Below, piece by piece: positions 8,329 to 17,068 of a stretch of DNA of 64,000 nt. This stretch comes from Vibrio ouci (lineage in GTDB: Bacteria > Pseudomonadota > Gammaproteobacteria > Enterobacterales > Vibrionaceae), in the NCBI RefSeq assembly GCF_004551525.1, contig NZ_SATR01000018.1:33565-97564 (forward strand), in the 5' to 3' direction. Both the position numbers and the translations under genes were made by a program. Within the stretch, counting starts at the first letter, position 1. Every line of letters begins with the position of its first letter. The notes beneath the pieces were generated by a model, which made no database searches, had not been told where the DNA came from, and saw only the letters and a program-made list of their open reading frames with translations.

Positions 8329-9204
8329 ATGAAACTAGATGATCTAAACCTATTTAGGCTTGTCGTTGAAAATGGGAGCTATACAGCAACTTCCCGTAAA
8401 ACGATGATCCCTGTTGCGACAATTACGCGACGCATTCAGGCATTAGAGGAGTCATTAAACCTCCGTCTTCTAAATCGCCATGCCCGTAAACTTTCTCTTA
8501 CAGAGGCAGGTGAGCGCTTTTTTAACGAATGTTCTCCGTTATTAAATCGCCTGACGTCTGCGGCCGAAGAGATCACCGATGAGTGCCGTGGAGCCGCGGG
8601 AAAAATCCGCATCATTGCCCCATCGAATCTAACCAAGCGTATGATGATGCCAATGTTCAATGGCTTCATGATCCAATACCCAGATATCAATATTGAGCTC
8701 ACTACAAGCAACCAAGCAGATCAGTTGGATCCGACCGAGTGGGACGTGATCTTCCGCGTCGGTCCTCAGCGCGACTCTAGTCTTATTGCACGTAAGATCA
8801 GTGCAGTAGCAGACATTCTTGTCGCTAGCCCAGAGTACCTAAAGAAATACCCTGCGCCTCAGCACGCTGAAGAATTACATCAGCATTCGCTGCTAAAAGG
8901 TGCACCATTACTGAAATGGCAACTGTCTAATCACAGTGGCGAAATTGTGGTAAATAATGATAAAGGCCGCTTCCAAGCTGACACATTAAATGTGGTGAGA
9001 AGTGCCTGTTCTGATGGTCTTGGTATTACCTTGATGCCAGACGTAATGATCAAAGAGTACATTGACGACGGCAGCTTGGTTCGAGTACTTGAGAATTGGA
9101 GCGCCAACCCACGCGACATTTACATGCTGTATAACCACAAAGATCATTTACCTGAGAAGGTGCGATTGTTTATCGACTTTGTCATCGCCTACAACATTCA
9201 CTAA
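8329..9204 (+). CDS. aphB: LysR-type transcriptional activator AphB
   Basis: A LysR-family regulator of 291 residues: N-terminal winged helix-turn-helix (MKLDDLNLFRLVVENGSYTA, then PVATITRRIQALEESLNLRL) and a periplasmic-binding-protein-like effector domain. I recognise it as the Vibrio AphB ortholog by long identical stretches such as RIQALEESLNLRLLNRHARK, EWDVIFRVGPQRDSSLIARK and NPRDIYMLYNHKDH. In V. cholerae AphB activates tcpPH together with AphA and responds to low oxygen and low pH. The ATG at 8329 gives the usual N-terminus; a GTG at 8317 would add four residues. Neither has a strong ribosome site. It is followed by a bidirectional terminator. Confidence 0.92.
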   Translation: MKLDDLNLFRLVVENGSYTATSRKTMIPVATITRRIQALEESLNLRLLNRHARKLSLTEAGERFFNECSPLLNRLTSAAEEITDECRGAAGKIRIIAPSNLTKRMMMPMFNGFMIQYPDINIELTTSNQADQLDPTEWDVIFRVGPQRDSSLIARKISAVADILVASPEYLKKYPAPQHAEELHQHSLLKGAPLLKWQLSNHSGEIVVNNDKGRFQADTLNVVRSACSDGLGITLMPDVMIKEYIDDGSLVRVLENWSANPRDIYMLYNHKDHLPEKVRLFIDFVIAYNIH

Positions 9205-9238
9205 AAAAAGAGCTCGGTCAGTGACCGAGCTCTTTTTT
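9204..9238. terminator. Bidirectional terminator, aphB / nitroreductase
   Basis: A long near-perfect stem GAGCTCGGTCA / TGACCGAGCTC is flanked by A and T runs, between two convergent genes. Confidence 0.93.
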
Positions 9239-9244
9239 ATTTGG

Positions 9245-9793
9245 CTATAAATACTCAACAAATTTGGTTAAGTCACGCTCTGGAACTTTCATTGGCGTAC
9301 AGTTTGGCGTGCCAAGGTACAAGAAGCCGACGATTTCATCTTCTCCCTCTAAGCCAAAGGCTTGGTGTACTTCTGGATGGAACATCCACTTTCCTGAGCG
9401 CCAAAAGCCTTGAAAGCCTTGGGCAACCGCTGCCATCTGCATCGCCTGTACGGCACATCCAGCAGAAAGGTGCTGCTCGATTGCTGGCACTTTTTCGTGC
9501 TCGGTCACTTTTGCGATAACCGTGATCACCATAGGTGCTCTAAAAGGTGCGTTCTTAACCTTGTCCACGACCGATTGCTCACTTTGTTCCGCTTCAGCCG
9601 CTTTCACTAAGATATCTGATAGTTTACTTAACCCTTCACCTTGAGCGATGACAAAACGCCATGGAGTAAGACCCGCATGATCCGGAGCACGTAGGCCAGC
9701 GCGAATAATATTTTCTAGGGCATTACCTTCTGGAGCTGGCTCTGACAACTTTGCAATTGAGCGACGATTGAGCAACAAATCTAGAGCATCCAT
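9245..9793 (-). CDS. Nitroreductase family protein (YdjA-like)
   Basis: A 182-residue FMN-dependent nitroreductase of the short YdjA type. Signatures: MDALDLLLNRRSIAKL at the N-terminus (FMN phosphate contact), APDHAGLTPWRFVIAQG, and the C-terminal GFLYLGTPNC segment. Such enzymes reduce nitro or quinone compounds with NAD(P)H; the physiological substrate is unknown. It lies downstream of fadIJ but behind a terminator, so it is probably a separate transcription unit. Confidence 0.9.
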   Translation of the reverse strand: MDALDLLLNRRSIAKLSEPAPEGNALENIIRAGLRAPDHAGLTPWRFVIAQGEGLSKLSDILVKAAEAEQSEQSVVDKVKNAPFRAPMVITVIAKVTEHEKVPAIEQHLSAGCAVQAMQMAAVAQGFQGFWRSGKWMFHPEVHQAFGLEGEDEIVGFLYLGTPNCTPMKVPERDLTKFVEYL

Positions 9794-9847
9794 TTGACTT
9801 CCTTTTTAATTTTCTATTTTTCTTCTTGATAATAACTCTCACAAACT

Positions 9848-9876
9848 AAAAAGGCGAACCTCTTGGCTCGCCTTTT
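9848..9876 (-). terminator. Terminator of the fadIJ operon
   Basis: AAAAGGCGA / TCGCCTTTT forms a nine-base stem, followed by a T-rich run on the minus strand just past the fadJ stop. Confidence 0.85.
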
Positions 9877-9889
9877 GGTTTCACTATCT

Positions 9890-12013
9890 CTATGGATAGA
9901 ATTTCTCGTCAATACCGGCTCTAGTCAGTAGACCGTCGCATGGGGCAAATCGATCACCGTACTTTTTCGCATGCTCGTTCATAATCTCTACAAGCTGCTT
10001 GATACCAATTTGATCCATATAGCGGAAAGGACCACCAAGGAATGGCGGGAACCCAATACCGAAGATCGCGCCGATATCACCGTCTCTAGGACTGCGGATG
10101 ATACCTTCATCTAGACAGCGCACTGCTTCATTAAGCATTGGCAGCACACAGCGCATCGCGATATCTTTCTCTGCCAGTTTTGACTCAGGGTTAAGGCTAA
10201 GAAGTTTATAAACCGATTTATCGACTTCTTTCTTCTTACCTTTGTAAGTGTAGAAACCTTTACCACTCTTACGCCCTTTACGGCCGTCGTTAAGCAGCTT
10301 GTCGAACACATCCGGCCCTTGGAAGCGACCACCTAACTCTGCAACCAAAATCGGCATGATCTTCGCGCCAATATCAACGCCCACTTCATCGAGTAGAGTG
10401 ATTGGCCCAACAGGGAAACCAAAATTAAGCAGAGCTTTGTCTAACTGCTCAATCGGCTCACCCGCCAACAATACTTGCGCGGCTTCGTTCATGTACGGTG
10501 CAAGAATGCGGTTAACATAAAAGCCAGCGCAATCTTTAACGACAATCGGCGTTTTGCCTTGCTTACGAACAAACTCAACCACAGTCGAGATTGTCTCGTC
10601 TGATGTCGTTTCATGAGGAATAACCTCAACCAGTGGCATTTTCTCTACTGGGCTAAAGTAGTGTAGACCGACAACATTTTCAGGGCGCTGCGCTTTCTCT
10701 GCGATCTGATGAATTGGCAGTGATGAAGTATTAGTTGCGAAAATGGTGCTATCTTTCGCGTTCTCTTCGATATCAGCAACCATCTTCTGTTTAAGGTCTA
10801 AATCTTCAAATACCGCTTCAATCACAATGTCAGTATGGTTAAAGCGTGTGAAGTCTACCCCACCCGATAGCTGCAGCATCTTACTTTGCAGTTGAGCTTT
10901 TGAGATAATGCGGCGTTTTCGCTGCTTTTCGAACAACTTATAATTATATTTCAGCGCGTTCAATACACCATCATTCGAGACATCTTTAATGCGTGTAGGG
11001 ACTTTAGCTTTGGCCACGCTTACGTGACTAATGCCTGCGCCCATCAAACCACCACCTAACACCGCGGCATTGGCAATCGCTTTTGGCTCTGCATCACTGC
11101 CGTGCTCTTTCTTCATCTCTGTTGTGGCGAAGAAGATTGAACGAAGCGCTTTCGATTCTGATGTCATCACCAGTTCGCCAAATCGCTCAGCTTCTTTCTG
11201 TTGGCCTTGCTCGAAACCTTTTTCTAGACCAAATCGAATCACTTCAAGAATTGCATCTGCGGCTGGGTAATTACCACGTGTCTTTTCATTGGTCTTTTTC
11301 GCTGCTTGTTCGAAAATGACTTTACGACCTAAACCAGTGTTGGAGATAAGCTTCTCTTTGGTTGACGCTTTACGTTTACTCTTTTTCTTACCCGCATTCT
11401 TCTCAACAAAGCTCTTTGCAACCTCGAGCAAAATAGTCTCAGGAACGACTGCATCAGCAACACCCAATTTTTTCGCTTTCTTAGCGCGAAGCTGCTTACC
11501 AGTAAGGATAAGGTCAAGCGATGGCAGCAGACCAATCAAACGTGGTAGACGCTGCGTACCGCCTGAGCCCGGTAGTAAACCAAGCTGCACTTCAGGAAGA
11601 CCCAAGCGCGTCTTATCTGAATCTGTACATACGCGGTAATCACACGCAAGCGCCAGCTCTAATCCACCACCAAGACACGGACCATGGATAGCCGCAACCA
11701 CTGGGTAAGGCAGATCAGACAATTGCTGAAACATCTGCTGACCTTTTTCAGCCAATGCTTGTGCTTCTTTAGCGCTAGTACATGCATCAAGCATGCGAAC
11801 ATCAGCACCTGCGATAAAGTTGTCAGGCTTAAGAGAGTGAACAATCAAACCTTTAATCGTTGACTGTTTATCTGCCAGTTGAGTGAAGATCGCTTCCATT
11901 TCTGCAGCAAACGCTGCCTGTAGCGTGTTCATCTTCTCGCCAGGTACATCGATAGATAACCAAGCGATATCTTGTTCATCAATAGATAAGTTAAATGCCG
12001 TTTGCTCGCTCAT
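9890..12013 (-). CDS. fadJ: Fatty acid oxidation complex alpha subunit FadJ
   Basis: Multifunctional beta-oxidation enzyme (enoyl-CoA hydratase, 3-hydroxyacyl-CoA dehydrogenase, epimerase), 707 residues. The N-terminal crotonase domain shows [10 protein letters not shown] and [21 protein letters not shown]. The NAD-binding domain starts [14 protein letters not shown] (about residue 318). The dehydrogenase domains contain [37 protein letters not shown] and [16 protein letters not shown] start it at the ATG at 12013, where TAATG overlaps the fadI stop; the open frame upstream lies inside fadI. The pairing with FadI and the FadJ-type sequence favour FadJ over FadB. Confidence 0.96.
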   Translation of the reverse strand: MSEQTAFNLSIDEQDIAWLSIDVPGEKMNTLQAAFAAEMEAIFTQLADKQSTIKGLIVHSLKPDNFIAGADVRMLDACTSAKEAQALAEKGQQMFQQLSDLPYPVVAAIHGPCLGGGLELALACDYRVCTDSDKTRLGLPEVQLGLLPGSGGTQRLPRLIGLLPSLDLILTGKQLRAKKAKKLGVADAVVPETILLEVAKSFVEKNAGKKKSKRKASTKEKLISNTGLGRKVIFEQAAKKTNEKTRGNYPAADAILEVIRFGLEKGFEQGQQKEAERFGELVMTSESKALRSIFFATTEMKKEHGSDAEPKAIANAAVLGGGLMGAGISHVSVAKAKVPTRIKDVSNDGVLNALKYNYKLFEKQRKRRIISKAQLQSKMLQLSGGVDFTRFNHTDIVIEAVFEDLDLKQKMVADIEENAKDSTIFATNTSSLPIHQIAEKAQRPENVVGLHYFSPVEKMPLVEVIPHETTSDETISTVVEFVRKQGKTPIVVKDCAGFYVNRILAPYMNEAAQVLLAGEPIEQLDKALLNFGFPVGPITLLDEVGVDIGAKIMPILVAELGGRFQGPDVFDKLLNDGRKGRKSGKGFYTYKGKKKEVDKSVYKLLSLNPESKLAEKDIAMRCVLPMLNEAVRCLDEGIIRSPRDGDIGAIFGIGFPPFLGGPFRYMDQIGIKQLVEIMNEHAKKYGDRFAPCDGLLTRAGIDEKFYP

Positions 12014-13320
12014 TACTCTACCTCCAGTACCATTGCCGCGCCTAAGCCACCTGCTGCACACGCCGTATTGAGTGCAAGACCGCCACCTCGGCGTTGTAGC
12101 TCTCTTAATGTTTGCGTAATCATACGCGCGCCAGTAGCAGCGAATGGGTGACCATAAGCAATAGAACCACCGAGAACATTAAACTTATCCATATCGATCT
12201 CGCCGATAGCTTTTGCTCGGCCTAGTTTTTCTTGGGCAAACTTATCGCTACCGAACGCCTTCACGTTAGAGAGAGCTTGAGCAGCAAACGCTTCGTGCAT
12301 GTCAATCAAAGTTAGGTCTGCAAGCGTGATACCTGCGCGATCTAGCGCCATAGGAGTAGCATAAGATGGACCCATCAACATATCGCTTTCGACACCAATA
12401 GCAGAGAACGCGTATGAGCGGATGTAACCCATGATATCAAGTCCAAGCTCTTTCGCTTTGCCTTCACGCATCAACATGATTGCAGCCGCACCGTCGGTTA
12501 ACGGGGTACTGTTTGCCGCAGTCACACTGCCGTATTGTCGGTCGAATGCTGGGCGTAGTTTCGCATAACCTTCCATCGTCGAATCTTCGCGGATATTGTT
12601 ATCTTTTGAAATCCACTTCTTATACGGTTCAGGGAAAGCGGTCATCACCTCCCCTTCAATTTTTCCGTCGTTCCAAGCTTGCGCAGCTAACGTATGTGAA
12701 CGGTGAGCCAGTTCATCCTGAGCTTGGCGAGTAATTCCGTGTGATTTTGCCATCTGCTCTGCAGTTTGGCCCATTGATAGGCCCGTTGAATACTCTGCTA
12801 CGGCAGGCGGCACTGGCATCAAATCTTTAAATGACAGAGTCTTAAGAATTTTTAGTTTTTGGCTCAGTGTTTTGGTTTTACTGAGCGCAAGTAGATTTGC
12901 GGCGAGTTTTTTTGAAACACCAATTGGCAATACAGAAGAAGAGTCCGCACCACCGGCAATACCGACATCAATGGTTCCCGACATAATACTTTCAGCGACA
13001 TTCACCGCTGACTGAAAGCTGGTCGCACAAGCACGTGTCACACTGTAGGCATCCGTATGGATGTTCATACCGGTACCTAACACAATCTCACGTGCGATAT
13101 TTGGCGCTTCTGGCATTTGTACTACCTGACCAAATACCACTTGTTCAATCAACTTGGGATCGATTTCGGTACGAGCAAGCATATCGCTCACTACCATTTT
13201 GCCTAAATCCACGGCTGGTACTTGGCTAAATTCGGTACTTTGACGTGCAAAAGGCGTGCGCAAACCTGCGACTATTGCCACACGTTCTCCTGAGCGAGTT
13301 TTCACTTCCTGCTTGCCCAT
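12013..13320 (-). CDS. fadI: Acetyl-CoA C-acyltransferase FadI
   Basis: The 3-ketoacyl-CoA thiolase partner of FadJ, 435 residues, carrying out the last thiolytic step of beta-oxidation. The nucleophile is Cys98 in [15 protein letters not shown]. The C-terminal active-site motifs are [17 protein letters not shown] and [12 protein letters not shown]. It is first in the fadI-fadJ operon, with stop and start overlapping as TAATG. A FadR-type operator lies about 20 bases upstream of its ATG and a PsrA-like palindrome about 60 bases upstream. Confidence 0.97.
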   Translation of the reverse strand: MGKQEVKTRSGERVAIVAGLRTPFARQSTEFSQVPAVDLGKMVVSDMLARTEIDPKLIEQVVFGQVVQMPEAPNIAREIVLGTGMNIHTDAYSVTRACATSFQSAVNVAESIMSGTIDVGIAGGADSSSVLPIGVSKKLAANLLALSKTKTLSQKLKILKTLSFKDLMPVPPAVAEYSTGLSMGQTAEQMAKSHGITRQAQDELAHRSHTLAAQAWNDGKIEGEVMTAFPEPYKKWISKDNNIREDSTMEGYAKLRPAFDRQYGSVTAANSTPLTDGAAAIMLMREGKAKELGLDIMGYIRSYAFSAIGVESDMLMGPSYATPMALDRAGITLADLTLIDMHEAFAAQALSNVKAFGSDKFAQEKLGRAKAIGEIDMDKFNVLGGSIAYGHPFAATGARMITQTLRELQRRGGGLALNTACAAGGLGAAMVLEVE

Positions 13321-13337
13321 TGTTGCTCCTTAATTAA

Positions 13338-13354
13338 TAGAGGTCTGACCAGAG
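13338..13354. promoter_or_regulatory. FadR-type operator upstream of fadI
   Basis: The 17-base site contains a perfect GGTC-T-GACC core. On the minus strand it reads CTCTGGTCAGACCTCTA, close to the FadR consensus (CTGGTCNGACC core). It sits 18-34 bases before the fadI start codon, where FadR would block transcription until long-chain acyl-CoA binds. The site is seen directly; binding is inferred from the known FadR regulon. Confidence 0.8.
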
Positions 13355-13380
13355 TCATTGTAACGAGAATGTTAACTCAA

Positions 13381-13396
13381 TCAAACGGTCGTTTGA
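13381..13396. promoter_or_regulatory. PsrA-like palindrome upstream of fadI
   Basis: TCAAACG-GT-CGTTTGA is a perfect seven-base inverted repeat, the shape of operators for PsrA-type TetR repressors of fatty acid degradation (CAAAC...GTTTG halves). It is about 30 bases upstream of the FadR-type site. The assignment to PsrA is inference from the motif. Confidence 0.5.
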
Positions 13397-13522
13397 ATAA
13401 ACGTGACTTACACCAGATTCCTTCGACGAAAGGATCAGTAACCCTATGATACTGCTGAGAGTTCATATCACGTCAACTTGGTGTAACTTTTACTATTAGC
13501 AGTATTTTATGGAATGACAGGC

Positions 13523-13551
13523 AAAAAAAAACCACACATAACTGTGTGGTT
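13523..13551 (-). terminator. Minus-strand terminator with no gene upstream
   Basis: AACCACACA-GTTA-TGTGTGGTT on the minus strand is followed by seven to nine T. There is no T run on the plus side, so it is one-directional. Confidence 0.85.
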
Positions 13552-13690
13552 GGAATGTATAAAGCAATTAACGTAACGCCAATTGAAATAATCAGTTTCC
13601 TGATTAGGAGAAAGTAAAGTCAGCCTTCAAAAGGAAGTGTCATCTTGCTCAACTTGTCAGTGTAAACACCGACTAGATGACAGGTGCTAC
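13523..13690 (-). ncRNA. Candidate small RNA between fadI and the ECF sigma gene
   Basis: A strong intrinsic terminator that works only on the minus strand (stem 13530-13538 / 13543-13551, then a T run) closes a region with no minus-strand gene upstream of it. The would-be transcript holds three more hairpins: GTCGGTG-TTTA-CACTGAC (13656-13673), CCTT-TTG-AAGG (13624-13634), and AATCAG-GAAA-CTGATT with a GNRA loop (13590-13605). A TATAGT/TTATAG element near 13690 could be a -10 box, but no good -35 goes with it, so the 5' end is uncertain. There is no open frame of note. I cannot match it to a named Vibrio sRNA. It may act on, or be controlled with, the lipid genes around it. Confidence 0.55.
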
Positions 13691-13761
13691 TATAACCGCT
13701 AGAGTGAGACAAATTTTGAAATAGATCAATTTTAGGTGGATTTGTTGCTTGCTTAGCGGCT

Positions 13762-13767
13762 TATAAT
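13762..13767 (+). promoter_or_regulatory. Possible -10 element for the ECF sigma operon
   Basis: A perfect TATAAT lies about 165 bases upstream of the sigma factor start; no canonical -35 is found at 16-18 bases. A long hairpin follows in the presumed leader: GACTCAT and ATGAGTC (about 13794-13824) enclose a T5/A5 pair. Confidence 0.3.
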
Positions 13768-13930
13768 CACACCAGCTATATAAATTCGCGACCGACTCAT
13801 ACTTTTTCCCAATAAAAAATGAGTCTATACGCACATCAATAACAACAATCAGAATGACCGTTACTCAATAACTTAGCTATCGGATAACGCCAGAACAATA
13901 AGAAATCACAGAGCAACGAGGGAGGCTCAT

Positions 13931-14494
13931 GTGTCAATTATTCAATTTTTCGGAAAGAAAAAGTCCAAGGATCCGGTCAACTCGGATATGGACAGACAAA
14001 GAAAATATGAAGCGCTTGTAAGGGCCTATCATCGAGACTTGTACCGTTACGCCTATTGGTTGTGTAAGGATCCAACTATTTCTGAGGATTTAGTTCAGGA
14101 GACATGCCTACGAGCATGGAAGTCGCTTGATAGCCTCCAAGACGAGAAAGCAGCGAAGTCATGGCTTATCACCATATTAAGACGTGAGAATGCACGCCGC
14201 TTTGAACGCAAACAGTTTGATCTGGTGGATATAGACGATCATGGCAATGATGCTAAAGTATCGGACGATCCTCACCATCAAACCGAGTGGGTTCAAGCGC
14301 AAATAATGAAACTCGAAGAAGAGTATCGCGAGCCGTTGTTTTTGCAAGTCGTGGGTGGCTTCAGTGGTGAAGAGATCGGAGAGATCCTTGATTTAAATAA
14401 GAACACCGTGATGACACGGCTATTTAGAGCAAGGAACCAGCTCAAAGAGATGTTAGATTCAGATAGTTCACAGAGAGGGCAGCAAAATGGATGA
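13931..14494 (+). CDS. ECF-type sigma-70 family factor
   Basis: A 187-residue extracytoplasmic-function sigma factor. Region 2 is visible as YHRDLYRYAYWLCKDPTISE followed by DLVQETCLRAWKSL; region 4 as LEEEYREPLFLQVVGGFSGE followed by EIGEILDLNKNTVMTRLFRA. The start is GTG at 13931, behind an excellent GGGAGG ribosome site. The stop overlaps the next gene by eight bases (ATGGATGA), the usual coupling of a sigma factor with its regulator. It lies between the beta-oxidation operon and two fadL genes. The signal it answers to cannot be read from the sequence. Confidence 0.9.
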   Translation: MSIIQFFGKKKSKDPVNSDMDRQRKYEALVRAYHRDLYRYAYWLCKDPTISEDLVQETCLRAWKSLDSLQDEKAAKSWLITILRRENARRFERKQFDLVDIDDHGNDAKVSDDPHHQTEWVQAQIMKLEEEYREPLFLQVVGGFSGEEIGEILDLNKNTVMTRLFRARNQLKEMLDSDSSQRGQQNG

Positions 14495-15215
14495 ATTAGA
14501 GTTCCGTCGACGCATAATGTCCGACCCTAAACAGCGCGACAGCGAGATTACTGCAGCCATTAAAAGCAGTGACAAGAACAGTCAGTTTGCCGAAGAGATT
14601 TTAGATCTCGATAAGCAAATCGCCCAAGCGATGGCTGTCGATGTCCCTGATGACCTCGCGGACCGCATTTTGTTTAACCAAAGCTCCTCTGTTGAAAACA
14701 ACATCGTCAAGCCAACCTTCGCTCGCCGAGCCATGGCAATGGCGGCATCAGTGGCATTTGTCGCAGGTTTACTTATCGGACAGCTTAATTGGGGTAACCT
14801 TGTTGTTTCGCCAGCCCAAGCTAGCCTAGCGAGCACCGCCATGAAGCATGTGGTAGAAGAGAAGCCGTTTGTTGAGAATATCGACGAGCAAGTTAAGTCT
14901 TCGCAAATCAACGCTAAGATGGTGCCGTTTGAACATGAATTTTCTCAAGGGTTTCCTTACCATGTCTACTACTTAAATCATTGTGGTTTTGGTAAATCAA
15001 ACGCCATGCACATGGTTTTCCAAGGTGAAAAAGGCAAAGTCACCTTGTTCTTTACTGGCATTCCAAGTGAGAAAGCTATCGATTTTAACGAAGACGGTAT
15101 GGCGGGTATTGTTAAACCAATGGATGGTACTAGCCTAATCCTTGTGGGTGAAGAAGGCGAAGATGTAGCGAAAATCGCGAAAAATCTGGCAAATATCATC
15201 AAACCCTTAAATTAA
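14487..15215 (+). CDS. DUF3379 membrane protein, probable anti-sigma factor
   Basis: A 242-residue protein translationally coupled to the ECF sigma gene. The N-terminal cytoplasmic part (about 1-85) is acidic and helical. One transmembrane helix follows (AMAMAASVAFVAGLLIGQL, about residues 85-104), then a C-terminal domain with HEFSQGFPYHVYYLNHCGFG and GKVTLFFTGIPSEKAI. That topology and the operon partner point to an anti-sigma factor; DUF3379 is the family I recognise. A strong terminator follows the gene. The sensed signal is unknown. Confidence 0.8.
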   Translation: MDELEFRRRIMSDPKQRDSEITAAIKSSDKNSQFAEEILDLDKQIAQAMAVDVPDDLADRILFNQSSSVENNIVKPTFARRAMAMAASVAFVAGLLIGQLNWGNLVVSPAQASLASTAMKHVVEEKPFVENIDEQVKSSQINAKMVPFEHEFSQGFPYHVYYLNHCGFGKSNAMHMVFQGEKGKVTLFFTGIPSEKAIDFNEDGMAGIVKPMDGTSLILVGEEGEDVAKIAKNLANIIKPLN

Positions 15216-15245
15216 CAAAGTCGCAACATTTTGTGACACAGCTCA

Positions 15246-15277
15246 TGGCTTAGATATCTCGTCTAAGCCATTTTTTT
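15246..15277 (+). terminator. Terminator of the sigma / DUF3379 operon
   Basis: TGGCTTAGA-tatctcg-TCTAAGCCA is followed by seven T, about 30 bases after the DUF3379 stop. Confidence 0.92.
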
Positions 15278-15481
15278 AGCTAAAAACTAGAGTGTTAACT
15301 CTAAAAAGATGCTTTTTCCAGCACAATCCTGCCAGATACACGTTATTTCCTTAATTTTATCACCCAAATTGGCAATGGTCGGATTTCTATATCTTATACT
15401 TGGGTCTAGTATCAGCCACCACTGAGCTTTTGCTCAAATAATATCGCCCAGAAGAGGCGAAGAGAAAAGGAAAAAGCAAAA

Positions 15482-16747
15482 ATGAACAACACGCGTCTGT
15501 TTAAAAAATCACTATTAGCAGTGACTATCGCAACCGCAACTATCGCTTCGCAGCCAGCTCTCTCTGCCGGCTTCCAGCTTAACGCACAATCAGCAACTGG
15601 TATCGGCCGCGCTTTCGCCGGTGATGCAGTTATCGCTGATAACGCATCTGTAATGGCTCGTAACCCAGCAGCTATGGCTCTTTTCGACAAGATGGAGCTT
15701 TCTCTAGGTTTCGAAAGCATTACTTCAATGATCGACGTTAAAGATGCTCAGTACACAACTCAAGCGGGTACAGTGCCTTTAGCTGACGTGGACGATGTTG
15801 GTGATACTTCTATCGCACCAAATATTCACCTAATCGTACCTGTAAACGATAAATTTGCTTGGGGTGTTAACGCATACTCAAACTTTGGTACTAAAACTGA
15901 ATTTTCTGACGATTACGTTGCATCAGAGTTTGGTGGCCTAACTGACGTTAAGAGCTTTAACCTTGGCGTTGCTGGTTCATACCGCGTAAACGAACAATGG
16001 AGCTTTGGTGCTGGTCTTGACCTAATCTATGGCCAAGGTACGTTCAAGCGCGTAGCTGGCGCTGGTTTTGGTGCAGCTCAAGGCACTGCAGTAATCGATA
16101 TCGACAAGGCTGACGGCTGGGCCGTAGGCTTCAACGTTGGTACTGTTTACGAGCTAGATGAGAATAACCGCTTTGGTCTTTCATACCGTTACAGCCCTGA
16201 ATTTGAAGCAAAAGACGATCACGGTCAAAAAGTAACACTTCAGTTGCCTGATATCGGTGAGTTCTCTGGTTATCACAAAATCGAAGACACTAAATTCGCT
16301 GTACACTACAGCATTCAGTACATTGGTTGGGGTGATTTCGAGCAGATCGATTTCTCTAGCCTAAGTGCTACTCAATCTCCACTAGGTACTGTTCTTGCGG
16401 GTTCAAGTGGTGTGTACTCTAGTGACTACATGTGGCAAGACGGTTGGCACTACGCAATTGGTGGTACTTACTATCTAAACAGTGACTGGACACTACGTAC
16501 TGGTTACATGTACGACACAAGTGCACAAGACAAAGTTACTTCAATCTCGGTGCCTGACTCAGACCGTCAATGGCTATCTGCTGGTTTCACTTACCACATC
16601 GACGCTGCGTCTAACGTAGACTTCGGCTTTACTTACCTAATGGGTGATGACGTTAAAGTAACTGAACAAACGACTGCTACTGCAATCTCTGCAACTACAC
16701 ACGCAGACGCTATCCTAATGGGTCTTCAGTACAGCCGCAGCTTCTAA
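15482..16747 (+). CDS. fadL: FadL-family long-chain fatty acid outer-membrane transporter (copy 1)
   Basis: A 421-residue beta-barrel of the FadL/OmpP1/TodX family. It has a signal peptide (MNNTRLFKKSLLAVTIATAT..., cleaved near LSA|GFQLN), the plug-domain motif NAQSATGIGRAFAGDAVIAD followed by NPAAMALF, alternating barrel strands, and a C-terminal aromatic residue (QYSRSF). It carries hydrophobic compounds, typically long-chain fatty acids, across the outer membrane. Codon choice is strongly biased (AAC, TTC, GGT, CTA/CTT), suggesting high expression. A paralog follows in tandem. The start ATG at 15482 is behind AAAAGGAAAAAGCAAAA. Confidence 0.93.
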   Translation: MNNTRLFKKSLLAVTIATATIASQPALSAGFQLNAQSATGIGRAFAGDAVIADNASVMARNPAAMALFDKMELSLGFESITSMIDVKDAQYTTQAGTVPLADVDDVGDTSIAPNIHLIVPVNDKFAWGVNAYSNFGTKTEFSDDYVASEFGGLTDVKSFNLGVAGSYRVNEQWSFGAGLDLIYGQGTFKRVAGAGFGAAQGTAVIDIDKADGWAVGFNVGTVYELDENNRFGLSYRYSPEFEAKDDHGQKVTLQLPDIGEFSGYHKIEDTKFAVHYSIQYIGWGDFEQIDFSSLSATQSPLGTVLAGSSGVYSSDYMWQDGWHYAIGGTYYLNSDWTLRTGYMYDTSAQDKVTSISVPDSDRQWLSAGFTYHIDAASNVDFGFTYLMGDDVKVTEQTTATAISATTHADAILMGLQYSRSF

Positions 16748-16770
16748 GCTAAGCTTACATTTTGATTCCA

Positions 16771-16799
16771 AGGGCCAGTTTTTACTGGCCCTTTTTATT
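16771..16799 (+). terminator. Terminator of fadL copy 1
   Basis: GGGCCAGT-tttt-ACTGGCCC is followed by a T run, so the two fadL genes are separate transcription units. Confidence 0.93.
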
Positions 16800-17068
16800 G
16801 CCCCTAAGTCACTCATTCCACTCCACTTCCACGACGCATTACTTCCCATTTAAGCGTACAACTGTATACGTAAAACGTTTCAATGCACTACAAGTGTTCG
16901 CTCAAACTAAGAAACAAACCGTTAACAAGCCACATTAATCACTGAAATGTAGGGCATTTCAGAAATTTAGCTCTAAAGACACCGAATACACTGTTTTTTA
17001 TTTTTAAAGTAATGGCTCTAAACTTATTATCCCCCGACTGATAACTCTTAATCTCAGCGAACATTACA
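16800..17068. other. Intergenic region between the two fadL genes
   Basis: About 270 bases that must carry the promoter of fadL copy 2. The outstanding feature is a perfect inverted repeat CTGAAATG-TAGGG-CATTTCAG at 16942-16962, about 107 bases before the ATG. It has operator-like geometry but matches no regulator I can name. No FadR-type GGTCNGACC core is present. Confidence 0.6.

Noticed and set aside
12014..12061. Sixteen-codon N-terminal extension of FadJ
   Set aside because: It lies in the end of fadI in another frame. The ATG overlapping the fadI stop is the standard coupled start.
15380..15420. FadR site upstream of fadL copy 1 (TGGGTCTAGTATCAGCC)
   Set aside because: The two halves do not form the GGTCNGACC core and several conserved bases differ. 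It is too weak to call.
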